A stretch of DNA of 26,107 nt. Source: Campylobacter sp. Lineage in GTDB: Bacteria > Campylobacterota > Campylobacteria > Campylobacterales > Campylobacteraceae. The stretch spans positions 1 through 26,107 of the forward strand of contig NZ_JAHHTD010000019.1 of assembly GCF_020024835.1 (NCBI RefSeq), written 5' to 3'. How positions within the stretch are numbered: the stretch's first letter is position 1; the number at the start of each line of letters is the position of its first letter. The notes under the pieces were generated by a model. It was not told the DNA's origin. It worked only from the letters and a program-made list of their open reading frames with translations, and ran no database searches. Shown piece by piece: positions 15,757 through 23,497 of the stretch. The position numbers and the translations under genes were made by a program.

Positions 15757-16773
15757 ATGGATGAAAATATCTTAAAAAGTTTAGATTCTAACGAAAAAGA
15801 GGATTTACAACGCGGACTTAAATTTTTAATAGAACAAACATATGTGGTAGAAAATGCGTATAATCAACTAAATGAAAATTATATTGCACTAATGCAAACT
15901 ATGGATGAAATTATAGAGGTTTTGCCTATGGCTTTATGGGTTTTAGATACCAATAAAAATATTACATTACAAAATAATTTAGCAAAACAACAACCTAAAC
16001 TTTTAGAAAGTATTGATTTGAAAAAAACACATTATGAACTTGAATTTGAGCATAAATTTTATCTTGTTAAGGTTACTTTTCATGCTGATAAACTTATAGT
16101 TAATGCTACAGATATTAGTGATGAAAAAAGAAATGAGAGGCTTGCAAGTATGGGGACGATTGCAGCACATTTAGCACACGAAATTAGAAATCCCATAGGT
16201 TCAATTTCTCTTTTGAGTTCTACTTTGTTTGAGAGAAGCGAGCTTAAAAATAAGCATATTGTTTTAGAAATTCAAAAAGCTATTTCTAGAGTAGAGCGTA
16301 TAGTTAATTCAACTTTATTATTCACAAAGGGAGTGCATGTAAATTTAAATAAATTCAATATAAAAGAGCTTCAAGAAGAATGCGAGCAAGCTATTAATTC
16401 TTATAATTATTTGGTTAATATTAATTTTATATTTAATTTTTTTGATTTTACAATTTATGCTGATAAAGCTTTGTTAGCATTGGTTTTGCAGAATTTAATT
16501 TATAATGCTATTGATGCGATTGAAGAAACTGAACAAGAAAATGGTGAAATTAAAATTATTTGTTCTCAAAAAGAAGATAAAATTTTCATTAGAGTATATG
16601 ATAATGGTATGGCAATAAAAGATAAAAAAATAGTTTTTGAGGCGTTTAAAACTACAAAATTAAAAGGAAATGGACTAGGTCTTTCTTTATCTAAACAGAT
16701 TGTAAAAGCACACGGCGGTATATTAGGATTTGAGGATAATCCTAAATGTTTTTATATTGAACTTAATATTTGA
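15757..16773 (+). CDS. flgS: Flagellar sensor histidine kinase
   Basis: A 338-residue cytoplasmic histidine kinase with no membrane segment. It matches FlgS, which senses assembly of the flagellar export apparatus and phosphorylates FlgR to activate sigma-54-dependent rod and hook genes. Residues 1-125 form a helical/PAS-like sensor part. The H-box AAHLAHEIRNPIGS places the phosphorylated histidine at His141. The ATPase part has an N-box (NLIYNAIDAI, 246-255), a G1 box DNG (282-284) and a G2 box GNGLGLS (304-310). The G1 box reads DNGMAI, lacking the second glycine of DxGxG. An AAGGA ribosome site precedes the ATG. flgR is not in the window. The aminotransferase neighbour is the same as in C. 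jejuni. Confidence 0.92.
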   Translation: MDENILKSLDSNEKEDLQRGLKFLIEQTYVVENAYNQLNENYIALMQTMDEIIEVLPMALWVLDTNKNITLQNNLAKQQPKLLESIDLKKTHYELEFEHKFYLVKVTFHADKLIVNATDISDEKRNERLASMGTIAAHLAHEIRNPIGSISLLSSTLFERSELKNKHIVLEIQKAISRVERIVNSTLLFTKGVHVNLNKFNIKELQEECEQAINSYNYLVNINFIFNFFDFTIYADKALLALVLQNLIYNAIDAIEETEQENGEIKIICSQKEDKIFIRVYDNGMAIKDKKIVFEAFKTTKLKGNGLGLSLSKQIVKAHGGILGFEDNPKCFYIELNI

Positions 16774-16803
16774 TTAATAAGATAAATTTTAGTTTTAACT
16801 AAA

Positions 16804-16809
16804 TATAAT
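16804..16809 (+). promoter_or_regulatory. -10 box for tRNA-Arg(CCU)-trmL
   Basis: TATAAT ends 10 nt before the tRNA 5' end, after an A/T-rich stretch without a clear -35. It lies 30 bp past the flgS stop, so the tRNA and probably trmL can be transcribed apart from flgS. Confidence 0.55.
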
Positions 16810-16819
16810 TCTTTTTCTT

Positions 16820-16896
16820 GTCCTTATAGCTCAGCTGGATAGAGCACAGAATTCCTAATTCTGAGGCCGCAAGTTCAAATCTTGCTAAGGACGCCA
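16820..16896 (+). tRNA. tRNA-Arg (anticodon CCT)
   Basis: A 77-nt cloverleaf. The acceptor GTCCTTA/TAAGGAC is fully paired. The D-arm is GCTC/GAGC with loop AGCTGGATA, and the anticodon stem is CAGAA/TTCTG with loop TTCCTAA, giving CCT, which reads AGG. The T-arm is GCAAG/CTTGC with TTCAAAT. Discriminator is G and CCA is encoded. The D-loop is identical to that of the tRNA-Arg(GCG) at 8574-8650, including A20. Confidence 0.96.
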
Positions 16897-16912
16897 TATT
16901 TTAAGGAAAAAT

Positions 16913-17377
16913 ATGTTTCACATAGTTTTAGTTGAACCTCGCATTCCACAAAATACGGGTAGCATAGGTAGAATGTGCTATAACACAGGGTTTAATTTAC
17001 ATATTATAAATCCTCTCTTTGATGTAGATGAAAAGGCTGTAAAAAGAGCTGGACTTGATTACTGGAAGAAATTAGATCCTATAATATGGTGTGATTTAGA
17101 TAGTTTTTTACAAGAAAATATAAATTTTCAAGATAGATTCTTTTTTGCTACTACTAAGACAAACCAAGCTTATTTTGACGTAAAATTTCAAAAAGGAGAT
17201 TTTTTATTTTTTGGTAGTGAGAGTTTTGGACTCCCAGTAAAACTTATGCAAACAAAGTGGGAAAATGCTATTACTATACCGATGAAAGATTGTGGTAGAA
17301 GTTTGAATTTGGCTACAAGTGTTGGTATTGTTGCCTATGAAGCTCTAAGACAGAATTTTGATTTTTTTAAAAAATAA
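16913..17377 (+). CDS. trmL: tRNA (cytidine/uridine-34 2'-O)-methyltransferase
   Basis: A 154-residue SPOUT-fold methyltransferase, close to E. coli TrmL in length. It starts MFHIVLVEPRIPQNTGSIGR, the classic N-terminus, and has the knot motifs LFFGSESFGLP (near 103-113) and the C-terminal IPMKDCGRSLNLATSVGIVAYEALR. TrmL methylates the wobble ribose of certain tRNA-Leu isoacceptors. It starts 16 nt after tRNA-Arg(CCU), with an AAGGA ribosome site in that space, so the two probably share a transcript. Its stop directly abuts the stop of convergent glnQ. C. jejuni Cj0904c, which lies near glnQ, is the likely counterpart. Confidence 0.92.
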   Translation: MFHIVLVEPRIPQNTGSIGRMCYNTGFNLHIINPLFDVDEKAVKRAGLDYWKKLDPIIWCDLDSFLQENINFQDRFFFATTKTNQAYFDVKFQKGDFLFFGSESFGLPVKLMQTKWENAITIPMKDCGRSLNLATSVGIVAYEALRQNFDFFKK

Positions 17378-18106
17378 TTAATGGTTTAAAACTTTATTTA
17401 AAAATTCTTTTAATCTTTTATTTTCTGGATTTTCAAATGTTATTTTAGGATTTTCATCAGTTACTATAACGCCTTTATCCATAAAAAATATCCTATTGGC
17501 TACATTTTTTGCAAAACCCATCTCATGTGTTACTACAAGCATAGTTAAACCTTCTTTAGCTACTTCTTTCATAATATTTAAAACTTCACCGATCATTTCA
17601 GGATCTAAAGCAGATGTTGGTTCATCAAATAAGATGACATCAGGATTCATCATTAAGGATCTTGCTATAGCAATGCGTTGTTTTTGACCCCCAGAAAGAT
17701 TATGAGGAAAATAATTTTCCTTATCACTTAATCCAACTTTTTTTAATAATAATTTAGCCTTTACAATAGACTCTTCCTTGCTTAGTATTTTTGTTTGTAT
17801 AGGAGCTAAACATAGATTTTCTAAAACATTTTTATTATTAAAAAGATTAAAATGCTGAAAAACCATACTAACTTTTTGACGAACTTTATTGATATTTGTT
17901 TTTTTATTTAATATATTGACATTATTAATGTAAATATTACCACTATCAGGAGTTTCTAATTTATTTAAACAGCGTAAAAAAGTGCTTTTTCCACCACCGC
18001 TTGGCCCTATAATGGCTATGATATCTCCTTGTTTTATAGTAGTACTTATATTTTTTAATACTTCTAAATTTCCATATTTTTTAATTAAATTTTCCACTTT
18101 AATCAT
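17378..18106 (-). CDS. glnQ: Polar amino-acid ABC transporter ATPase (GlnQ-like)
   Basis: A 242-residue ABC ATPase of the polar amino-acid uptake type. It has Walker A GPSGGGKST (34-42), Q-loop Gln84 in MVFQHFNLF, signature LSGGQKQR (137-144), Walker B VILFDEPTSALD with Glu162, and the switch His194 in VVTHEM. Length and the HFNLF sequence after the Q-loop are typical of GlnQ/HisP-like proteins. It drives import through the GlnP-like permease, whose gene overlaps its start by 8 bp. The binding protein is probably the GlnH-like lipoprotein at 13344. The substrate is inferred from synteny and family. The gene ends against trmL with no gap. Confidence 0.88.
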   Translation of the reverse strand: MIKVENLIKKYGNLEVLKNISTTIKQGDIIAIIGPSGGGKSTFLRCLNKLETPDSGNIYINNVNILNKKTNINKVRQKVSMVFQHFNLFNNKNVLENLCLAPIQTKILSKEESIVKAKLLLKKVGLSDKENYFPHNLSGGQKQRIAIARSLMMNPDVILFDEPTSALDPEMIGEVLNIMKEVAKEGLTMLVVTHEMGFAKNVANRIFFMDKGVIVTDENPKITFENPENKRLKEFLNKVLNH

Positions 18107-18851
18107 GTTTATTTAGTCTTTCTTCTATAATTTTTGCAATAAGTGTAAAAATTTTAACACTTATATAATAAATAAGGCCAGTAAAAATAATAGGTTTAGG
18201 GTTATAATAAATTGCTTGCAAACTTTTACTTTGCATAGTTATATCCATAACGCTTATATACCCTACAATAGAAGTTTCTTTAAATAAAGAAATAAATTCA
18301 TTCATTAAAGAAGGTAAGATATTTTTTATAGCTTGTGGAAAAATTATCATTCTCATAGAAGTTAAGTAACTAAGCCCCATAGATCTTGCTGCTTCCATTT
18401 GTCCTTTATCAATACTTTGAATCCCACTTCTTACAATTTCAGCAACATAAGCAGAGCTGTTTAGACCAAGTGCTATGATAGCGACATAAAAATTATCATT
18501 CCACGTTGCAAATATAACTACAGAAAATATAAGTAATTGTAAAAGTATTGGTGTGCCACGTATAATATCTATATACTCATCAATAATAAAATTTAAACTT
18601 TCAATTTCTAAAAATCTCAAAAAAGCTATTAAAAAACCAAGTATTATTCCTATAATGACTCCACCTATAGTTAAGCCTAAAGTTATGAAATAGCTTTTCA
18701 CGTAAGCTTGTGCTTCAATTGTGTAAGCTAATTTCCCCGTAACAATACCATTGTGATCTCTAACTTGTAAAATTTCAATAGGAAAAGAAAAATAAGCCCA
18801 AAAAGTAACTATGCTAAAAAATACAAATAATTTAAATGTGTTTTTTTTCAA
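18099..18851 (-). CDS. glnP: Polar amino-acid ABC transporter permease (GlnP-like)
   Basis: About 250 residues from my chosen start. It has one N-terminal segment and then the HisM/GlnP-type membrane core, with TLGLTIGGVIIG, IDIIRGTPILLQL and the EAA cytoplasmic loop EAARSMGLSYLTSMRMIIFPQA that contacts the ATPase. A single 250-residue permease probably forms a homodimer. I choose TTG at 18851, because AAAGG lies 8 nt upstream; a TTG at 18875 in the same frame has no ribosome site. Eight A follow the TTG directly (18841-18848 on the plus strand as T), a spot prone to slippage. It overlaps glnQ by 8 bp. Confidence 0.85.
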   Translation of the reverse strand: MKKNTFKLFVFFSIVTFWAYFSFPIEILQVRDHNGIVTGKLAYTIEAQAYVKSYFITLGLTIGGVIIGIILGFLIAFLRFLEIESLNFIIDEYIDIIRGTPILLQLLIFSVVIFATWNDNFYVAIIALGLNSSAYVAEIVRSGIQSIDKGQMEAARSMGLSYLTSMRMIIFPQAIKNILPSLMNEFISLFKETSIVGYISVMDITMQSKSLQAIYYNPKPIIFTGLIYYISVKIFTLIAKIIEERLNKHD

Positions 18852-18894
18852 TTTACATACCTTTTTTTGCTTCAAAAATTTAGAAAATTACAAG

Positions 18895-18900
18895 TTTATA
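18895..18900 (-). promoter_or_regulatory. Possible -10 box for glnP-glnQ
   Basis: On the minus strand TTTGTATAAAC gives TATAAA, which would start transcription near 18888, about 37 nt before the preferred TTG start. There is no clear -35. Confidence 0.35.
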
Positions 18901-18979
18901 CAAATAAAGTTTTCTTTTTTCTTAAAAATTTACAATAGATGAAAAAGTTGCAAGTAAAACTAAAATTTTATTTAGATAG

Positions 18980-19007
18980 AAAAATAAAAATAAAAATAAA
19001 ATAAAAT
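18980..19007 (+). repeat. Short A-rich tandem repeat
   Basis: Three exact copies of AAAAAT (18980-18997) followed by two of AAAAT (18998-19007). They lie in the 231-bp intergenic gap between divergent glnP and the sodium/alanine symporter gene. Such runs can change length by slippage and so alter promoter spacing, but nothing here shows that they do. Confidence 0.6.
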
Positions 19008-19082
19008 TATATTTTTTTATGAGAAATTCATTTTTTTATGTTAAATTTATCTGTGTTGTATTTTATAAAAAAGGAAATAAAT

Positions 19083-20525
19083 ATGGATTTTGTATCTTCA
19101 ATCGTCGATCTTATCAATGATAGGTATTATTCTATTTTAGTTTTACTACTTATTATTACTGGATTTTACTATAGTTATATAACAGGTTTTGTGCAGTTTC
19201 GTATGTTGCCTTATGTGTTTAATCTTTTAACAGAAAAACAAGAAGAACGAGGAAAACATCATATTTCACCTTTTCAAGCTTTAATGATCTCAACTGCTTC
19301 AAGAGTTGGTATAGGAAATATAGCAGGTATTGCCATAGCTATAGTTTTAGGTGGACCTGGTGCTTTATTTTGGATGTGGGTTATGGCCTTTTTTGGTGGA
19401 GCATCTGCCTTTGCTGAAAGTACTTTAGCGCAAGTTTATAAAAGTCGTGATGGTAAAAGCTTTAAAGGAGGTCCAGCATATTATATAAGCAAAGCTTTGA
19501 ATTTAAGATGGCTTGGAGCAATTTTTGCATTAATTTTGATTATCACGTATGCTTATGGTTTTAATGGACTTCAAAGCCAAACTATGACTTCTGCTTTTGA
19601 ATTTTATTATAAAGGAATGGCTGATAATGCTGAAATAAGTTTTGCACAAAGTTGGTGGCCTATTGCCATTGGTGCAATTTTATCTTTATTTGCTGCTTTT
19701 TTATTTTTTGGAGATCATACAAAGATTGGTAAAGCTAGCTCAATTATAGTACCGATTATGGCGATGATTTATATTGGATTAGCTATTATTGCTATGATTA
19801 TGCATTATGAAAAAATTCCTGAAGTAATGTCTATGATTTTTAAAAGTGCATTTGATTTTGAGGCAATTTTTGGTGGTTTTGCGGGTTCAGCTTTAGTTAT
19901 TGGTATAAAAAGAGGGCTGTTTTCAAATGAAGCTGGTATGGGATCAGCTCCAAACGCTGCAGCTGCAGCATTTACAACGCATCCTGCAAAGCAAGGTGCT
20001 ATTCAAGCCTTTTCTGTTTTGATTGATGTTATTATTTGTACCAGTTCAGGATTTTTAGTGTTATTTTCTCTAGCTTATGCAAACAATATTGGTCTTGATG
20101 GAAAACCTATTTTAACTGCATTGCCTTTAGTGCAAGAAACTATGAGAGAGTATTATGGAAATTTAGGAGTGCATTTTACTACCATAAGTATAGTATTGTT
20201 TGCTATAACTTCATTAATTGGGAATTATTATTATGCACAAGCAAATATTAAATACCTAACTCGCAATCCTATCATAATTAATATATTTAAACTTAGCGCT
20301 GTGCTTATGATTTTTATTGGTGCAAATATGGATTTACAATTTGCTTGGAATTTAGCTGATGCGACTATGGCTCTTATGGCAACAATTAATATTGTATCTA
20401 TTTTATTGCTTGGTAAAATAGTGAAAAAAGTTTTGAAAGATTTTAGTGAGCAAAAAAAACAAGGAAAAGACCCTGTTTTTAATGCATCAAAACTTGGGAT
20501 TAAAAATGCAGAGTGTTGGGATTAA
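19083..20525 (+). CDS. Alanine (or glycine):cation symporter, AGCS family
   Basis: A protein of about 480 residues with 10-12 membrane segments. It carries the AGCS signatures RVGIGNIAGIAIAIVLGGPG, ALFWMW and GIKRGLFSNEAGMGSAPNAAA. It should import alanine or glycine with sodium across the inner membrane; the exact amino acid is not readable. The reading frame opens at an ATG at 19038, but I choose the ATG at 19083, which has AAGGA at 19071-19075. The extra 15 codons have no ribosome site and the family starts near here. A 46-codon gene begins in its stop codon. C. jejuni Cj0903c is equivalent. Confidence 0.9.
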   Translation: MDFVSSIVDLINDRYYSILVLLLIITGFYYSYITGFVQFRMLPYVFNLLTEKQEERGKHHISPFQALMISTASRVGIGNIAGIAIAIVLGGPGALFWMWVMAFFGGASAFAESTLAQVYKSRDGKSFKGGPAYYISKALNLRWLGAIFALILIITYAYGFNGLQSQTMTSAFEFYYKGMADNAEISFAQSWWPIAIGAILSLFAAFLFFGDHTKIGKASSIIVPIMAMIYIGLAIIAMIMHYEKIPEVMSMIFKSAFDFEAIFGGFAGSALVIGIKRGLFSNEAGMGSAPNAAAAAFTTHPAKQGAIQAFSVLIDVIICTSSGFLVLFSLAYANNIGLDGKPILTALPLVQETMREYYGNLGVHFTTISIVLFAITSLIGNYYYAQANIKYLTRNPIIINIFKLSAVLMIFIGANMDLQFAWNLADATMALMATINIVSILLLGKIVKKVLKDFSEQKKQGKDPVFNASKLGIKNAECWD

Positions 20526-20665
20526 TGATTGATTATATTGTAATCACTTTTTTTGTATTTTTTGTAATCTTTCTTGTATTTGGCTTTAATCGGCAAATGC
20601 AAGAAAGAGCAAAAAAAAGAGAAGAAAAAGCCACAAAGAGAGAAAAATTTAAAAAAAATCAGTAG
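20525..20665 (+). CDS. 46-residue small membrane protein
   Basis: An open frame of 46 codons starting MIDYIVITFFVF. Its ATG uses the last base of the preceding stop codon (TAATG coupling), and it ends in TAG 34 bp before glyS. The layout is clear: a very hydrophobic single helix (about residues 3-21, ending LVFGFN), then a strongly charged Arg/Lys/Glu tail (RQMQERAKKREEKATKREK). A single-span protein with a basic cytoplasmic helix is expected. I recall a small membrane gene near glyS in C. jejuni but cannot confirm homology. No function is recognised. Confidence 0.7.
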   Translation: MIDYIVITFFVFFVIFLVFGFNRQMQERAKKREEKATKREKFKKNQ

Positions 20666-20699
20666 AATAACTAGAAAATTATAAAATAAAGAGTAAATA

Positions 20700-22694
20700 A
20701 TGAAAATGTTAGTTGAAATAGGTGTTGAAGAATTGCCTGCTATCCCTTTGTTAAAAGAATTGCCATATATTCAAGAAAAATGGGAAAATATACTCGATAA
20801 ATATCATTTAAAATCTGATTTTAAATTTTATTATACTCCAAGGAGATTAGTTTTTTTACATGAGCATTTTAGTGTAAAACAAGATGATTCATTTGTGGAA
20901 ATCATAGGTGCTCCAAAACATATCGCTTATAAAGATGGTAAATTAACAGAAGCTGGACTTAGTTTTTTAAAAAAATCAGATTTAAAAGAAAACGAGATAG
21001 AAATTAAAGAAATAAAAGGTAAAGAAGTTTTATATTGTCAAAAAAAAATACAAGGCTTAAAGAGTGAGCAGGTTTTGCCTAAAATGATAGAAGAATTTCT
21101 TAGAAGCTTAAATTTTGGTAAAACTATGAGATGGGGTGATGGTAAATTTGAATTTATTAGAGCAATTCGTTCATTTTGTTGTATTTTGGATAATAAATTA
21201 GTAGATTTTGAAAGTTATGGTGTAAAAAGTTCTATGAGTACTTTTATACACAGAAGTATTAGTTATGATTTAATTCCTTTTGAAGGCATTGATGGATATT
21301 TTGAAATTTTAGAAAAAAATTATGTAATTTTAGATCAAAATATAAGAAAACAAATTATCATAGAGCAATTAAAAAAGCTTGAAAAAGAAAATAATATAAA
21401 TATTATAAATGATGAAGAATTATTAGCTGAAGTTGTTGCTATAACAGAATACCCAACAGCATTATTAGGATATTTTGAAGAAGAGTATTTAGAAATTCCA
21501 AGTGAAGTAATCATCACTTCTATGAGAGAAAATCAGCGTTATTTTGCAGTATTAAAAAATGAAATTTTAAGTAATAACTTTATTGTAGTTGCAAATGCGG
21601 TTTGTGATAATTATTCTAAAATTATTTATGGAAATGAAAAAGTTTTAAAGGCTAGATTAAGTGATGCAATGTTTTTTTGGAAAAATGATTTAGCCCAAGG
21701 TTTGTGCAATGAAAAAATTAATCAAATGTTATATTTAGAGGGTCTTGGAACTTTAAAAGATAAAATTGAGCGTGAAAAAGATATAGCATTAAAATTGTGT
21801 AAAATATTAGGTAATTTTGATGAAGATACAATTGTGCAAGCTATAGAGTATTCTAAAGCAGATCTTAGCACGCAAATGGTATATGAATTTACTAATTTGC
21901 AAGGTATTATGGGATCATATTATGCAAAAGCTATGGGTATGAGTGATGAAATTTGTTTAGCAATTAAAGAACAATATTTGCCTAATGGAGATACTTCTAA
22001 TCTTCCAAGTAATGAAATTTCATCTATAGTCGCATTGGCAAATAAATTTGATACTTTAATAGGATTATTTGCTATGGGAAAAATTCCTAATGGAAATAAA
22101 GATCCTTACGCCTTGCGTAGAGCTGCAAATGGTGTATTAAAGATTATTTTAAATTTGGGAAAAAATTTTGATATTGAAGATTTTTTAAGAGATGTTACAC
22201 CTAGATATAAGAATTTTGATTGGAAGATTTTGCTTGATTTTATTTTAGAACGTTTGCATACATTTTATAATATCAATGCGTCTTTTATTAAGGCAGTGCT
22301 TAATGTTAAAAATTATGATATTTTGCATATTGATCGTTCTGTGAAAGCTTTAATGAGTATTGTTGATAGTGGTGATTTTGATAAAAATTTTTCTACTTTT
22401 AAGCGTCTTGCAAATATTGCTATTGCTAGTGAAATTGAAATAAAAGAGAAGTTATTTACTACACAAGAGGAAAAAAATCTCTATCAAGCATTTTTACAAT
22501 GTAAGCAAAATAACAATCAAATTGATTTATATTTAAAAAATCTTTTTGCATTAAAATCTCAAATTGATGCATTTTTTGATAATGTTATGATTAATGATAA
22601 AAATGAAGAGATTAAAATTAATCGTCAAGCTATGGTATTTACGATTTATAAAGAATTTCTTAAAATAGCGGATATAAAAGAAATTAGTTTATGA
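20700..22694 (+). CDS. glyS: Glycyl-tRNA synthetase beta subunit
   Basis: A 664-residue beta chain of the alpha2beta2 bacterial glycyl-tRNA synthetase, which binds tRNA-Gly; the alpha chain (glyQ) makes glycyl-adenylate and is not in this window. Visible are the N-terminal LVEIGVEELPA, YYTPRRLVF, KTMRWGDGKFEFIRAIR, MRENQRYF and ALRRAANGVLKI. The C-terminal region is the tRNA-binding helical part. It is slightly shorter than E. coli GlyS (689) but complete. The start follows a weak AAAGAG site. Its stop overlaps the M23 peptidase start by 4 bp, so essential charging and cell-wall processing genes are co-translated. Confidence 0.95.
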   Translation: MKMLVEIGVEELPAIPLLKELPYIQEKWENILDKYHLKSDFKFYYTPRRLVFLHEHFSVKQDDSFVEIIGAPKHIAYKDGKLTEAGLSFLKKSDLKENEIEIKEIKGKEVLYCQKKIQGLKSEQVLPKMIEEFLRSLNFGKTMRWGDGKFEFIRAIRSFCCILDNKLVDFESYGVKSSMSTFIHRSISYDLIPFEGIDGYFEILEKNYVILDQNIRKQIIIEQLKKLEKENNINIINDEELLAEVVAITEYPTALLGYFEEEYLEIPSEVIITSMRENQRYFAVLKNEILSNNFIVVANAVCDNYSKIIYGNEKVLKARLSDAMFFWKNDLAQGLCNEKINQMLYLEGLGTLKDKIEREKDIALKLCKILGNFDEDTIVQAIEYSKADLSTQMVYEFTNLQGIMGSYYAKAMGMSDEICLAIKEQYLPNGDTSNLPSNEISSIVALANKFDTLIGLFAMGKIPNGNKDPYALRRAANGVLKIILNLGKNFDIEDFLRDVTPRYKNFDWKILLDFILERLHTFYNINASFIKAVLNVKNYDILHIDRSVKALMSIVDSGDFDKNFSTFKRLANIAIASEIEIKEKLFTTQEEKNLYQAFLQCKQNNNQIDLYLKNLFALKSQIDAFFDNVMINDKNEEIKINRQAMVFTIYKEFLKIADIKEISL

Positions 22695-23497
22695 AAAAAA
22701 TTTCTATATTTTTAATTATTTTTTTTTATATTCTTAATGCGAAAGAGATAAAGCTTGTCAATGGGCAAGTTTTATTTTTAGATTTTAATAAAAGTCATTT
22801 TTCTAAAATTTATTTTCAAGATAAGTCAATTCCGTATTTTGTTTATAATAATAAAATTATAACAAGTATTGCTATGCCCTATAAGATACCAAAAGATATG
22901 GAGTTGTTTGTAGAATTTAAAAATAATAGCAAGGAAAAAATTTACATTAAAGCAATTAATGGAACTTACAAAAAAGAAATCTTAAAAGTTGATGCATCTA
23001 AAGTAAATCCTCCAAAAGAGGTATTAAATCGCATTAATAAGGAGTATCAAGAAGCAATAAAAATCTATAATACCTATACAGATAAACTCCTTTTTGATGG
23101 CAAATTTATTTACCCTATAACAAGTAAAATTACTAGTGAGTTTGGAAAAGCAAGGATTTTTAATGATACTTTAAAAAGTTATCATAGCGGAACTGATTTT
23201 AGAGCAAGTATTGGCACTAAAATTCACGCAAGTAATAGCGGAATAGTAAAAATTGCGTCTAATAGATATTATGCTGGAAAGTCGGTTGTGATTGATCATG
23301 GTTATGGCATTTATTCGCAATATTATCATTTGTCTAAAATTCTTGTATGCGAAGGTCAAAAGGTTAAAAAAGGAGAAATTATAGGTTTAAGCGGTATGAG
23401 TGGTAGGGTTACTGGAGCACATTTACATTTTGGGATTTTGGTAAATGGTGTTCAGGTTGATCCGGTGGATTTTATTTTTAAATTTAATAAACTTTGA
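22691..23497 (+). CDS. M23-family peptidoglycan metallopeptidase
   Basis: A 268-residue exported protein with an N-terminal signal sequence (about residues 1-17). A region of unknown fold covers 18-135, and a C-terminal M23 (LytM) domain covers about 139-260. Zinc ligands are His165 and Asp169 in YHSGTDF and His246 in HLHFG. His213 and His244 are the catalytic partners, and all are intact. It probably cleaves cross-links in periplasmic murein, which shapes the helical cell. The specific homologue among Campylobacter M23 proteins cannot be set without a search. It is coupled to glyS (4-bp overlap), and its stop shares a base with the next start. Confidence 0.88.
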   Translation: MKKISIFLIIFFYILNAKEIKLVNGQVLFLDFNKSHFSKIYFQDKSIPYFVYNNKIITSIAMPYKIPKDMELFVEFKNNSKEKIYIKAINGTYKKEILKVDASKVNPPKEVLNRINKEYQEAIKIYNTYTDKLLFDGKFIYPITSKITSEFGKARIFNDTLKSYHSGTDFRASIGTKIHASNSGIVKIASNRYYAGKSVVIDHGYGIYSQYYHLSKILVCEGQKVKKGEIIGLSGMSGRVTGAHLHFGILVNGVQVDPVDFIFKFNKL

